Part shown: piece by piece, positions 1-9,000 of the stretch
How the letters are laid out: every line of letters starts with the position of its first letter
Position numbering within the stretch: position 1 is the first letter of the stretch
Assembly (NCBI GenBank): GCA_017461395.1
Contig: JAFTYF010000070.1
Span: 1-46,762 of the forward strand
DNA: 46,762 nucleotides
Reading direction: 5' to 3'
Source: Ruminococcus sp.
GTDB taxonomy: Bacteria > Bacillota > Clostridia > Oscillospirales > Ruminococcaceae
The notes under the pieces: model-generated
The model's input: only the letters and a program-made list of their open reading frames with translations
What the model was told of the DNA's origin: nothing
Databases searched by the model: none
Program-made: the position numbers and the translations under genes

Positions 1-641
1 GAGCTGACAGCAGTGAAGAAGCTTTGGATGAAAACGTAATCATTACTCCGATAGAAACTACTTCTGACACAAGCAGGGAAACCTCTACTGCGGAAAATAC
101 CTCCTCGGCAAGCACAGAAAATACATTGGATATATATCATATGCCTCCTGTACAGCTGCCTGAGAATATAGCTGACAATATAGTGAATTTAAAGGATGAA
201 GGCTTTGTATATTCAGATTATCTCGACAGTGAATATGACTCGTTAGCTCTGATCGCATCAGATGATAAATATCTATATTTTGAAAAGTGGATTTGTAATT
301 TTTCCTATGAATCAGATCTGGCTTTTTATAAATACGACCTTACCACAGACGAATCAACTGCAAAAAGTTATATTTATGACATGGAAACCGGAAACTATTA
401 TCGTGCGGACAACTGTCAAAGCCTTGCTATACCAAATTATCTGCCTCATGATTATGAAAAAATGCTTTTCCTGTTAAGGGATAGTGATGCTGATGGAACA
501 AAGTTTGATCTGTACTGCCTGTATGAAAATGGAAAGATATCAAAACTTACAGATAATATCGGAATTGATACAATGATAGTGGGAAATGGCGAAAAAGCGG
601 TATATTTTATGAATAAGGAGCTTTATATCGTAGAATATTAA
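1..641 (+). CDS. C-terminal part of a secreted or anchored protein of unknown function (5' end outside window)
   Basis: The reading frame is open to the left edge (first full codon at position 3), so the true start lies outside the window; the TTG at 24 is an unlikely start because it has no ribosome site. The visible 212 residues begin with a Ser/Thr/Glu-rich stretch of about 45 residues typical of an extracellular linker. A domain rich in aromatic and Asp residues follows, with repeated strand-like segments (KYLYFEKW, DLYCLYENGKISKL, KAVYFMNKELYIVEY) resembling blades of a propeller-type ectodomain. No catalytic motif is recognisable. In this organism group such domains usually follow a membrane anchor or zinc ribbon; that is inference because the N-terminus is missing. 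The gene ends about 30 bases before the pduL promoter, so the two are probably transcribed separately. Confidence 0.7.
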   Translation, partial: ADSSEEALDENVIITPIETTSDTSRETSTAENTSSASTENTLDIYHMPPVQLPENIADNIVNLKDEGFVYSDYLDSEYDSLALIASDDKYLYFEKWICNFSYESDLAFYKYDLTTDESTAKSYIYDMETGNYYRADNCQSLAIPNYLPHDYEKMLFLLRDSDADGTKFDLYCLYENGKISKLTDNIGIDTMIVGNGEKAVYFMNKELYIVEY

Positions 642-668
642 AAGACAAAATAAATCCTCTGTCACCCC

Positions 669-697
669 TTGACGTTTTATGGAAAATGGTGTACAAT
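669..697 (+). promoter_or_regulatory. Sigma-A promoter of pduL
   Basis: TTGACG at 669-674 and TACAAT at 692-697 are separated by 17 bases. The expected transcript starts near 704 and carries a 13-base palindrome (714-726, TGGGGAATCCCCA) before the GGAGG ribosome site at 736-740. Confidence 0.8.
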
Positions 698-749
698 AGA
701 ATAGGTCAATTAATGGGGAATCCCCAAAAATATATGGAGGCTTATTATC

Positions 750-1331
750 ATGGCTAAAAATTTTATCGTTGAAACATCCGCACGTCACGTTCACGTAACT
801 CAGGAGCATCTTGAGATCCTTTTCGGCAAGGGCTACGAGCTTACAAAGAAGAAGGATCTTTCCCAGCCGGGACAGTTCGCTTGTGAGGAGAGAGTTACAG
901 TTGTAGGTCCTAAGAAGGAGCTTGCTGGTGTATCTATCCTCGGACCTGTTCGTCCTGAGACACAGGTTGAGCTTTCCGCTACAGACGCACGTTCTATCGG
1001 AATTGCAGCTCCTATCAGAGAGTCCGCTGACATCGCTGGCTCAGGCGCTTGCAAGCTTGTTGGTCCATGCGGCGAAATTGAGATCTCTGAGGGCGTTATC
1101 GTTGCTAAGAGACACATCCACCTCACTCCTGCTGACGCTGAGGAGCTTGGCGTTGAGGACAAGCAGGTAGTATGGGTAAAGGTTTGCACACCTGAAAGAT
1201 GTGCAGTTCTCGGCGACGTTGTATGCCGTGTTTCCCCTAACTACGCTCGTGCAATGCACATTGATACAGACGAGTCAAATGCAATTGGCGCTGGACGTGA
1301 GCTTTACGGCGAGATCGTTGAGATCGGCTGA
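750..1331 (+). CDS. pduL: Phosphate acyltransferase of the PduL family
   Basis: This 193-residue protein has the length and the paired metal-binding motifs of PduL phosphotransacylases: ARHVHV at residues 11-16, KRHIHLT at 120-126 and HIDTDESNA at 170-178. The family interconverts acyl-CoA and acyl phosphate. In fermentative clostridia a stand-alone PduL commonly replaces Pta for acetyl-CoA to acetyl phosphate, feeding acetate formation and ATP synthesis. The protein begins directly with the catalytic domain and has no microcompartment-targeting extension, and no shell-protein genes are nearby, so a cytosolic acetate role is inferred rather than propanediol degradation. The start is fixed by GGAGG nine bases upstream. 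It has its own promoter and a strong terminator, so it is monocistronic. Codon use is strongly biased, as in highly expressed genes. Confidence 0.93.
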   Translation: MAKNFIVETSARHVHVTQEHLEILFGKGYELTKKKDLSQPGQFACEERVTVVGPKKELAGVSILGPVRPETQVELSATDARSIGIAAPIRESADIAGSGACKLVGPCGEIEISEGVIVAKRHIHLTPADAEELGVEDKQVVWVKVCTPERCAVLGDVVCRVSPNYARAMHIDTDESNAIGAGRELYGEIVEIG

Positions 1332-1350
1332 TTTTAATATGACACCTGAA

Positions 1351-1377
1351 AGAGCACGTTTATCGTGCTCTTTTTTT
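1351..1377 (+). terminator. Intrinsic terminator of pduL
   Basis: GAGCACG (1352-1358) and CGTGCTC (1364-1370) form a seven-pair stem with loop TTTAT, followed by seven T residues, 20 bases after the pduL stop. Confidence 0.92.
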
Positions 1378-1396
1378 ATTCATTATTAATTGAAAC

Positions 1397-1438
1397 GGGC
1401 GAACACATAGGTTTGCCCATACAGGCACCACTGGTGCC
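1397..1438. repeat. Intergenic repeat modules C and A
   Basis: A GGGCGAACACA...TTTGCCC hairpin copy (1397-1420) is followed by GGCACCACTGGTGCC (1424-1438), a palindrome with seven-base arms. The palindrome lies two bases beyond the stop codon of the minus-strand gene ending at 1441. Related copies occur in many other gaps of the window. Confidence 0.75.
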
Positions 1439-1440
1439 AA

Positions 1441-3138
1441 TTACACGTTGCCGATTATCATATCAAATGCTCTTGTATCATCAAGCTGATAATTTCTGAC
1501 CATATCGCTGCTATTGCTGTACCATGTCACAAAGCCGCTATTGTCCACAGTAACAATTTCATAGCCGTCTATCGTTTGAAATTCTATTCTGATTATATTA
1601 ATTTCTGACGGCTCTGTTTTTGTCATCACATCCTCGCATTCTGTCCATTTATAACCATAAAACGCATGATGAAGCACCTCTCCGGATACCTCTCCCCCGT
1701 GAATCATTCCCTCACGGTCAAAAACAGTCACCTTATACGGCTCGCTGCTCATCTTGTAGAAATTTCCGAAAGGCGGATAAAAACGCGCATCGTCAGCGAT
1801 ATTTCCATTTCTGAAAACAGTTTCAATTCTTGTGCGCAGTGGTGAGTTCATATATCCGTCCGAACCTTTATAGCGGTACAGTGCGGAAGTTCCGTCTTCT
1901 TTCATTATATACACATAGTTGTCAGGATAGATGTACATATAGCACGATATATCGCCATTTCTGACAGCTTCAAATTTCATTGCCGGCTCGCTGGATGAGC
2001 TTCTGCTCTCAGCCGGAATAAGCTCGGATGCATCGGCTGCAGCAGAAAAAAACTCGTCAAGAAGTCTGCACTGCTCTGGTGTAATGTCAGGCATAGGCTT
2101 GTCAGACAGCGTATATCTGACCGGTATCCCCTCCTGTGCAAGAGCCTCAAAGTCAATAAGCTGATAATTTATTTTCTCTGGTGTAGTTGTTGTTTCTTTA
2201 TACTCACTGTAGAAATATTCATGAAAATTTGTGCAGTCATCCGGAGTTACAATGTGGTCGTTTTCCGTGTACAGCGTTATCTGTTCCTGAATATCAAAAT
2301 TCATAACAATCTCAGCTGTTTCTTCTATGAAGCCGCTTTCCGATGTTCCAAGAATCATATAATATGAAGATTCTTCTCCTGCCGTAATATACGAGGAATG
2401 AATCACTAATCTTTCATTGACCTTCTGAAGACTGAAATATGTTTCGTTGAATAAGAAAAACTTTCCATAAGAAGCAACATATTCATCAATCATGTACACA
2501 TCTGTATCATCATAGGAATAAAGACGGATTTTCCAATCGTAATTTTCCTCGCTTTCGTCATATATAACAGCAAGCATATCCTCTTTGCCGTCGCCGGTAT
2601 AGTCCGAAATATCGGCACTTACAATACCTAACGCCTGCGAAGGAATTACAAAATCCATATATATTTCATCAGATTCTGACTGAGTGAATTCATCCATGCT
2701 TGCAAGACCATACTCAGGAATCAGATTTTCTGCGATGAAGCTGTAGTACATTTTTTCAGTCTCGCTGTATTTATCCGGTTCAGCGGAAATTTCTATAGTC
2801 GTTGGTTCTTCTGTTATTTCTATACTGTTTGTAAAGTGCTGTATATCTGTGGAATCAACCTCGACCTCGTCAAGATGATTCGTGTTTTTCTCCGGACGGC
2901 GTGACAGATAAGCTGTAATTCCTAATCCGCCGGCAGCGACAGCAAGTGCGGCAGCAGCTGCCGAAAACCGGAAAACTATCCTGTTTTCAGCCTTTTCCAC
3001 ACCGCTGACCTGTTCGGAATATTCTTCACCGTCTGCGGCTGAGGATTCATATTCACGGCACTTTGCTATAATTTTTTCCGCTGTTTCTTCGGGCATTTTT
3101 ATCCCCTTGACAGCCTTTTCAAGCTTGTTTTTATCCAT
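1441..3138 (-). CDS. Membrane-anchored probable anti-sigma factor with a large extracytoplasmic domain
   Basis: The 565-residue protein begins with about 55 cytoplasmic residues, has one membrane segment at about 57-79 (Ala-rich, then SRRPEK), a Ser/Thr/Glu linker, and a large outer region. The outer region carries an FG-GAP-like segment (DISDYTGDGKEDMLAVIYDE, about 178-197) as seen in calcium-binding repeat domains, and a C-terminal half with repeated beta-type segments. Its start codon overlaps the stop of the ECF sigma gene by one base (TAATG), so the two are translationally coupled. Position, topology and coupling support an anti-sigma or sensor role. However, no HxxxCxxC zinc anti-sigma motif is visible in the cytoplasmic part, so this assignment is inference. 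The external ligand is unknown. The stop codon lies against a palindromic repeat. Confidence 0.75.
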   Translation of the reverse strand: MDKNKLEKAVKGIKMPEETAEKIIAKCREYESSAADGEEYSEQVSGVEKAENRIVFRFSAAAAALAVAAGGLGITAYLSRRPEKNTNHLDEVEVDSTDIQHFTNSIEITEEPTTIEISAEPDKYSETEKMYYSFIAENLIPEYGLASMDEFTQSESDEIYMDFVIPSQALGIVSADISDYTGDGKEDMLAVIYDESEENYDWKIRLYSYDDTDVYMIDEYVASYGKFFLFNETYFSLQKVNERLVIHSSYITAGEESSYYMILGTSESGFIEETAEIVMNFDIQEQITLYTENDHIVTPDDCTNFHEYFYSEYKETTTTPEKINYQLIDFEALAQEGIPVRYTLSDKPMPDITPEQCRLLDEFFSAAADASELIPAESRSSSSEPAMKFEAVRNGDISCYMYIYPDNYVYIMKEDGTSALYRYKGSDGYMNSPLRTRIETVFRNGNIADDARFYPPFGNFYKMSSEPYKVTVFDREGMIHGGEVSGEVLHHAFYGYKWTECEDVMTKTEPSEINIIRIEFQTIDGYEIVTVDNSGFVTWYSNSSDMVRNYQLDDTRAFDMIIGNV

Positions 3139-3611
3139 TACAAATACTCCTTTCCGTATAATCCCCTGAGAAGCGTTCTTCCCTTGCTGAGACGCATTTT
3201 CACAGCGGACGAGGTTTTTCCGATGATTTTTGCAATTTCGTTCACCTTGTAGCCCTCGACGTAGTGAAGCATCATCACGATTCTGAACTTATCAGGCAAT
3301 GCAAGCAGCGCTTCAAGGATTTCGTGAGATTCCTCATCAACGGCTATATTCCGCAGAATTTCCTCGCTGTCCTCTGCTGTCCGTGAACGCTTGCGCAGAA
3401 TGTCACGACAGTTATTGGTACATACAGTGATAAGCCACGCCTTTTCATGATTTTCGCTCGAAAAATCGGGAGATTTCAGCATATATTTTATAAATGTTTC
3501 TTGTACGGCATCCTCGGAATCGGCATGATTTTTCAGCAGAACTATGCTGATTCTGTACAGCATATCGCCGTAAATCCCGACCGCACGGGAAACCCTGCCT
3601 GTATCGTTCAT
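3138..3611 (-). CDS. ECF-type RNA polymerase sigma factor
   Basis: The start at 3611 gives 157 residues beginning MNDTGRVSRA. It is preferred over an upstream ATG at 3653 because AAAGGAAG sits seven to eight bases before it. Region 2 contains the helix HADSEDAVQETFI that binds core polymerase and the -10 element. Region 4 ends in a helix-turn-helix (KVNEIAKIIGKTSSAVKMRL). Length and the lack of regions 1 and 3 are typical of extracytoplasmic-function sigma factors. It is followed in overlap by a membrane protein that probably controls its release. Upstream on the minus strand a TTGACC (3680-3685) with TATTAC about 18 bases later is a possible sigma-A start. A GGAAC (3663-3667) could be an ECF -35, but the matching -10 is not convincing, so autoregulation is only a possibility. 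Confidence 0.92.
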   Translation of the reverse strand: MNDTGRVSRAVGIYGDMLYRISIVLLKNHADSEDAVQETFIKYMLKSPDFSSENHEKAWLITVCTNNCRDILRKRSRTAEDSEEILRNIAVDEESHEILEALLALPDKFRIVMMLHYVEGYKVNEIAKIIGKTSSAVKMRLSKGRTLLRGLYGKEYL

Positions 3612-3710
3612 GTTGTCACTTCCTTTGCAAAGAGTGTTCGAAAAGCTTTTCACTTGTAATACGTTCCGGATTTAAAAAAGGTCAAAAAAATTTTGGCACC
3701 GACAATGCCA

Positions 3711-3736
3711 AAAATATACGCCCCGTAAAAGGGGCG
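3711..3736 (-). terminator. Terminator of the AraC-family gene
   Basis: CGCCCC (3719-3724) pairs with GGGGCG (3731-3736) over a six-base loop. Read on the minus strand it is followed by TATATTTTT. A second hairpin, TTTTGGCA/TGCCAAAA (3691-3698 and 3706-3713), lies immediately beyond, between this gene and the sigma operon. Confidence 0.7.
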
Positions 3737-3742
3737 CTTTTG

Positions 3743-4603
3743 TCATGTAAGTTCACACAGTCGCTTAAAGTCAGACGGCGTACAGTGTTTTATTTCCTTG
3801 AATATACGGTTGAACGTCGTCAGGCTCTTGAATCCCGCACGCATTGCAACCTCCGTTATCGGAATTGAGTGGTCAAGCAGAAGAACCTCCGCTGCCTTGA
3901 CACGGCGGGCATTGATGTACTGCAAGTAGGACATCGAATTATACTGCTTGAAAATTCTCGAAAAATGGTACTTGCTGTAGCCGGCAACATTCGCAAGCTG
4001 GTCAAGCGATATGTCATACATATAATTATTATCGATGTACTTAAACACCGTACTGAATTTTTCGCTGTATTCGCTGATTGTTTCATCGTCGCAGTCCATA
4101 AGTATCTTGCTGCGTTCAAGCTGAAATTCTCTCAGTGCCACGAAGAAATCAAGCATTTTGAGATAAATCTTCACAACTGCGAGCTCAGACTTAGAATTAT
4201 ACAGCTTGTATATATCCATCATCATTTTTTTAGCAAGAATATGAAGCTCTTTGCTGAACTCCTGTGTTATCAGAAGCGGAGCATTCAGTGCTCTCATAAC
4301 AGATTCAAGCGCCGGAACATCCGATAAATTCACACTGCTGCACTGAAAAATCAGTCTGTGTCCCGGAACTGCCGGCATACTGTGAAGCTCACCAGCCGGA
4401 ACAATGAGAAGTTCGTGCTCCTCAATGCGATAGTCAACACCGCTCACGTTTATCATGTAGTAATTTTTCAGCGGCATAATAAGTTCGATATCGTTGTGCC
4501 AGTGCACGGGATATGCCTCGTTATCATGATTATCATGGAGCAAAACATGCTTTTTATCGTCGTAATCAACTGTTTCAAAGTCACCTGTCAGATATTTTAT
4601 CAT
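3743..4603 (-). CDS. AraC-family transcriptional regulator with N-terminal cupin domain
   Basis: The 286-residue protein has an N-terminal cupin-like sensing domain (about 15-100; PVHWHNDIELIMPLKN, with a VPAGELHSMP turn) and a C-terminal double helix-turn-helix of the AraC type (about 185-284). The latter includes LANVAGYSKYHFSRIFKQY and the signature ITEVAMRAGFKSLTTFNRIFKE with the closing TPSDFK. Members with this architecture usually bind a sugar and control carbohydrate uptake or degradation genes. Here no transporter or hydrolase is directly adjacent, so the target is unknown. The start is supported by AGGTG upstream. It appears monocistronic, with its own promoter and terminator. Confidence 0.9.
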   Translation of the reverse strand: MIKYLTGDFETVDYDDKKHVLLHDNHDNEAYPVHWHNDIELIMPLKNYYMINVSGVDYRIEEHELLIVPAGELHSMPAVPGHRLIFQCSSVNLSDVPALESVMRALNAPLLITQEFSKELHILAKKMMMDIYKLYNSKSELAVVKIYLKMLDFFVALREFQLERSKILMDCDDETISEYSEKFSTVFKYIDNNYMYDISLDQLANVAGYSKYHFSRIFKQYNSMSYLQYINARRVKAAEVLLLDHSIPITEVAMRAGFKSLTTFNRIFKEIKHCTPSDFKRLCELT

Positions 4604-4639
4604 CCCGTTTCACCTCGGTTTCATCAATCTACATTAATT

Positions 4640-4668
4640 ATTATATAACATAACAATCAATTTGTAAA
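4640..4668 (-). promoter_or_regulatory. Sigma-A promoter of the AraC-family gene
   Basis: On the minus strand TTTACA (4663-4668) and TATAAT (4640-4645) have a 17-base spacer. Confidence 0.75.
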
Positions 4669-4719
4669 TAGTCCGTCGAAATTTTTGGTGAATTAGCACA
4701 ATATATCAATTAGATTTCA

Positions 4720-5733
4720 TTACATTTTGCCAGATTTACTGCCGAAAAGTTTTGTAATTTCATGAAAAGCACCGTAAAGAACTGCACCGATTGCAGGAAT
4801 TATCCATGTATTGCCCCAGTCCTCGGCAATAAATCCTACTGCAAGGAAAATTGCAAGCACTACAAGCCAGTAAACTGCTCCGAGATCTGGTTTACTGTCG
4901 TCACGCTTTTCCGACTTGCTCTCCTTGGAGTAGTCGCCCTCCTCCAGAAGTCTTTCAAATCCGCCACTGATAATTCCGGTTCTCACAAGAAGATTCACAC
5001 CAAGAGAACAGATGAAAAACATAATACAGAGTCCCACAGTGTTTACAAAATCGTTCTCCGAAACAAGAATTGAGCCAAAAAGCGGAATAACCGACAGTAT
5101 ACACATGGTAACACCGAGAATATTGTTGCGTGTGCAGACCGGATCATAGCTTTTTTTCTTTTCCCTGACCATGCCTGAAACGCCGTATTCCGTGTCGATA
5201 TCCTCCTCATCGAGGTACTCGAAAGGCTTCATTTCGTGTTCTGATAACATAAAGAACACAACTGCGACAGCGCCGATAACAAGAAGAATTATTACTCCGA
5301 CAGCAGCGGCGGCATCCTCAGACATGGGAAGCTTTCCTTCTTCTCCGGCAGCTCCTAAAAGAAACAGCGGAATGAATGCAATTATGCACAGAAATACTCC
5401 GAAAGCTGTGCGGCGGGCATTTTTTTCGTTGAGTCTGAGGAACTCTGAGGCTTCCTCCATGGAAACTTTTCTGAGCGGTTTCACATCGTCGGCGGAAGTA
5501 TCTGCTGTTTCGATAATCTGATTTTCGGGTGTATCAATTTCGTCATTAAGAAGATAGTCTGTGGTCACGCCGAAAATTTTTGAGATGTTTACTATTTTAT
5601 TAAGATCGGGCATGGACTGTGCGCCCTCCCATTTTGAAACGGACTGGCGGCTGACATTCATTTTTTCAGCGAGCTCCTCCTGTGACATACCATTCTTTTT
5701 TCTGAGATCAATCAGCTTGTCTGCAAAAATCAT
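4720..5733 (-). CDS. XRE-family HTH regulator with a C-terminal membrane domain
   Basis: The first about 65 residues of this 337-residue protein are a Cro/CI-type helix-turn-helix (LIDLRKKNGMSQEELAEKMN, then VSRQSVSKWEGAQSMPDLNKI). The rest carries about six hydrophobic segments in three pairs, separated by short charged stretches (about 112-165, 200-255 and 285-330). This places a DNA-binding domain on the inner face of the membrane, an arrangement common in Firmicutes and thought to link membrane or envelope state to transcription. The start is fixed by AAGGAG and a perfect sigma-A promoter. No partner gene is evident; the neighbours are transcribed independently. The GTGATCAC palindrome just downstream of its own -10 element is a plausible autoregulatory operator. 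Confidence 0.88.
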   Translation of the reverse strand: MIFADKLIDLRKKNGMSQEELAEKMNVSRQSVSKWEGAQSMPDLNKIVNISKIFGVTTDYLLNDEIDTPENQIIETADTSADDVKPLRKVSMEEASEFLRLNEKNARRTAFGVFLCIIAFIPLFLLGAAGEEGKLPMSEDAAAAVGVIILLVIGAVAVVFFMLSEHEMKPFEYLDEEDIDTEYGVSGMVREKKKSYDPVCTRNNILGVTMCILSVIPLFGSILVSENDFVNTVGLCIMFFICSLGVNLLVRTGIISGGFERLLEEGDYSKESKSEKRDDSKPDLGAVYWLVVLAIFLAVGFIAEDWGNTWIIPAIGAVLYGAFHEITKLFGSKSGKM

Positions 5734-5763
5734 ATTATTTCTCCTTTAGTGTAATTATGTGTT

Positions 5764-5806
5764 GTGATCACGCTTAAATTATACGATATTTGCCGGTTGA
5801 AGTCAA
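5764..5806 (-). promoter_or_regulatory. Promoter and candidate operator of the XRE membrane regulator
   Basis: On the minus strand TTGACT (5801-5806) and TATAAT (5778-5783) are 17 bases apart. GTGATCAC (5764-5771), an eight-base perfect palindrome, falls at the expected transcription start. The promoter is clear; the operator role is inference. Confidence 0.8.
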
Positions 5807-5845
5807 GCAATCACACTTTACAATTTGTCAACAGGCGGTTGCAGA

Positions 5846-5881
5846 CAGCGTGACGCTGCACCCTGTTCACGTTCCCATGTG
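5846..5881. repeat. Intergenic repeat module (CAGCGTGACGCTG with following CACGTTCCCATGTG)
   Basis: The palindrome CAGCGTGACGCTG at 5846-5858 is followed by CACCCTGTTCACG and TTCCCATGTG. The same string order occurs at 15210-15240 (inverted) and 38083-38120. Confidence 0.7.
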
Positions 5882-5923
5882 CTGTTTTAATGCAGAATTC
5901 AGAATACGGAATTATAAAAGAGG

Positions 5924-5949
5924 AACAGCCGGCTGAATAGCCGGCTGTT
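5924..5949 (-). terminator. Terminator downstream of the xylanase gene
   Basis: AACAGCCGGCT (5924-5934) and AGCCGGCTGTT (5939-5949) form an 11-pair stem with a four-base loop. On the minus strand TCCTCTTTT follows. It lies about 57 bases after the xylanase stop; the plus side also has a short T run, so it may act in both directions. Confidence 0.8.
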
Positions 5950-6005
5950 TTAAGGGGATTACAAAATGAAGAAATTCTGGTTAACTCAAATTAATAATGA
6001 TCGCC

Positions 6006-9000
6006 TTATCTTGCGCTCTGGTAAATCTGTCCGCCCTTGAGCTGTTTGCCCTTAGCTTCAAACATCTCAGAGATTGTTACGATCTGCCAGCCCTGTGCCT
6101 TAATATAAGGTGCAAGCTCTTCGATAGCTGCTGCTGTAGTAGCATATGTCTCGTGACAAAGTATGATCGCACCATCACCGCTGCCGCTTGTCATTGCCTG
6201 CTTTACCTTGTTAACAATCTGATCCTTTGATGCACCATTCCAGTCCTCTGTGTCAATTGCACAAGTGATAAGCGGAACGTCGTTAAGTGTTGACTGTACT
6301 GTTGCATTTGATGCAAGATAGGGAAGTCTCAGAAGCTTTGAAGGCTCTGTGCCGATAATCTTCTTGAGCTTTGCAGCACACTGATCATATTCGTTTCTGA
6401 TTTCAGATGCTGATAAATTTGTGAGATAAGGATGTGAATTTGTGTGGTTTGCAACTTCCATGCCCTTTGAATAAGCGTATTTTACCTGACTCTCATCGCT
6501 GATCCAATCGCCTACATAGAAGAATGTAGCACGGAAATCTTCCTTTGCAAGAGCGTCAATGATTCTCTTACCATAGGGATTTGTACCATCATCAAAGCTG
6601 ATTGCGATCATTGGCTTTGTAGGATCAACCTTTCCGTTGCCTGTGGAAGGAGTTACAACAGGAGCAGAAATATCTCCTACTGTACCGCTGCCTGTTGTTA
6701 CTTTTGAAGATGTACCGCTTGCTGCAGCCTGAAAATCATCAAGGTAGTAGTCGCCTGTTGACTCTGCGAGTTCAACATATACGAGAAGGTCTGTTGCGCC
6801 CTCAGGAATTGTATATGCTGTGTTTTCAAGCTTTGTCCACTTCTTATCAGCAGCTGTAGCTTCTGCAATAGTGTCATAATTTTCTTCGCCGTTAAGGTTG
6901 TACTGGAGAGTCATCTTAACTGACTGTGAAGAACCTGTTGCCTGTAATACTGCAGCGCTGAAGCTGTGTGTGCTTCCAGCCTTAAAGGAGCTGTCAAGAA
7001 CCTTAGCTGCGCCCTGCCATGTATCTTCTCTGCCTGTTACCTTAAGAGAGGAACCAGCTGAGTAGTAAGTTGCTGTATCAAGAGAGAGAGAGGCAGCGCC
7101 TCTCTCAGTCCAGTCGTCATTTCCGTTTGCAAACGAATCTGAAAAGTAGTTTGCATTTGCAACCGGAGTAGTTGTTGTTGATGAGCTGCTGCTGCCCTGC
7201 TGTACGCTCTCAGGAAGCTTATTGATAAGCTTGAGGAGGTACTTCTGGATAGCAAGAGCGTCTGCGTTTGTAAGACCATTTCCAGCAAGATTTACGTCTG
7301 CGTTTGCAGAACCCTGTGCTGTGATGTGTGACTTGTCGCTTCCGCTTACGCCGTATACATCGGGATTACCGATAGCCTGCATTACGAGGATAGCGTCAGA
7401 AAGATTTACTGTGCCGTCGCAGTTAGCGTCGCCCCAGTCAGCCACATTTACGTCGGGCTGCTTTACTGTTGTAGTTGTGGTTACGCCAGGCTGCTTAAAT
7501 GTTGTAGTTGTTGTAACTGAAGGAGCTGAAGGAACATCAATGCTCATTACCTTATTGTAATCTTCCTTAGCCTGGTAGTTATCTGTAAAGAGGAGAGGAG
7601 TTTCGTTCTTTCTCCAGCTGATAGGATCGTGTGTTCCCCAGAGTGTGAATGAAGGAATCTTATCTGCATTTGCAACTGCCATCTCGAATACATCCTGGAA
7701 GAGGTCTGCACGAGCACTTGCGTTGCCCTTTGTCTCGATATCAAGCTCTGTGATTGAAACCTCAAGACCTGTGCTGATGAACTTCTTGAGAGCTGTCTCA
7801 TACATTGAAGCAGAAGGAAAGCTTGTTGCAAGGTGAGACTGCATACCGATACCGTCGATAACACCGAGTTCCTTAAGCTTCATTGCGATGTTGTAGATGT
7901 CGTTTGTCTTGTTGCCGATATACTCGTTGTAGTCGTTGATGTAAAGCTTACATCCTGCAGGAGCATACTTTCTTGCATATGTGAATGCATTGATGATGAA
8001 TTCATCATTGTTTGCACCGTATACTGCTGCCCAGTATGATCCGGGAGCACCTCCTGGTTCACGGAGTCCGCCGCCATCGTTGAGGAAGAGCTCGTTACAT
8101 ACGTCGTATGCATAGAGGTTAAGCTTAGGATACTGTGTCTTGATTGCGTCAAATGTATCCTTAATAAAGTTTTCAAGACGCTTGTTCATGATTTCCTTTG
8201 ATACATAAGCACCGCTGCTTGAGAAGTTCTCCTTGAAGAACCAGTCAGGAGTCTGGCTGTACCATACGAATGTATGACCACGAACGCCGATATTGTTGTC
8301 CTCGCAGAACTTAAGTGTTTGGGCTGCCGCTGAAATGTCTACAATACATCTTGTGTTATCTGTTGAACCCTGCTTAAGAATAAGCTGAGGCTTAAGTTCA
8401 TTTTCAGGTGTGATAGAATTGAAGTGCTTAAGGATGAATTCTCTGCCAGCTGAGCTGTTGAGCTCGTTAGGGCTTACAGATGTACCCATCTTAAAGAGGT
8501 GGCCGAACTTGCCAACGAGTGAATCGCCGGAAGGTGTAGGTGTAGGAGTGGGAGTGGGTGTAGGATCAGGAGTTGTTGTTCCGCCTGATACTGTACCGCC
8601 GCCTGTTGTTACAGTTGACTTTGTACCTTCAACTGCACCGATTGCGTTGTCAACATAGAAATCTGTTGTGCTCTCTGTCTCTACATAAAGGAGAAGATTT
8701 GTAGCACCTTCGGGAATTGTGTAAGATGTATTTTCAAGCTTTGTCCACTTGCCGCTTGCAGCGTCTGCTGAAGCAACTGTAGAATACTGTTCCTCTCCTG
8801 ATGCATCATTGTACTGGAGAGTAAGCTTAGCTTCTTCTGTAGAACCGCTCTTCTGAAGAATAGCAGTACTGAAGCTGTATGAGTAACCGGGAACGAACTG
8901 GCTGGAATCGAGCGGAATTGCTACGCCCTGCCATGTATCTTCTCTGCCTGTTACTAAAACGGACTTGCTTCCGGAGTAGTAGTTGCTTGAATCAGATTTG

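Noticed and set aside
750-1331. Part of a propanediol or ethanolamine microcompartment locus
   Set aside because: No shell-protein or diol-dehydratase genes are present, and the protein lacks a targeting extension.
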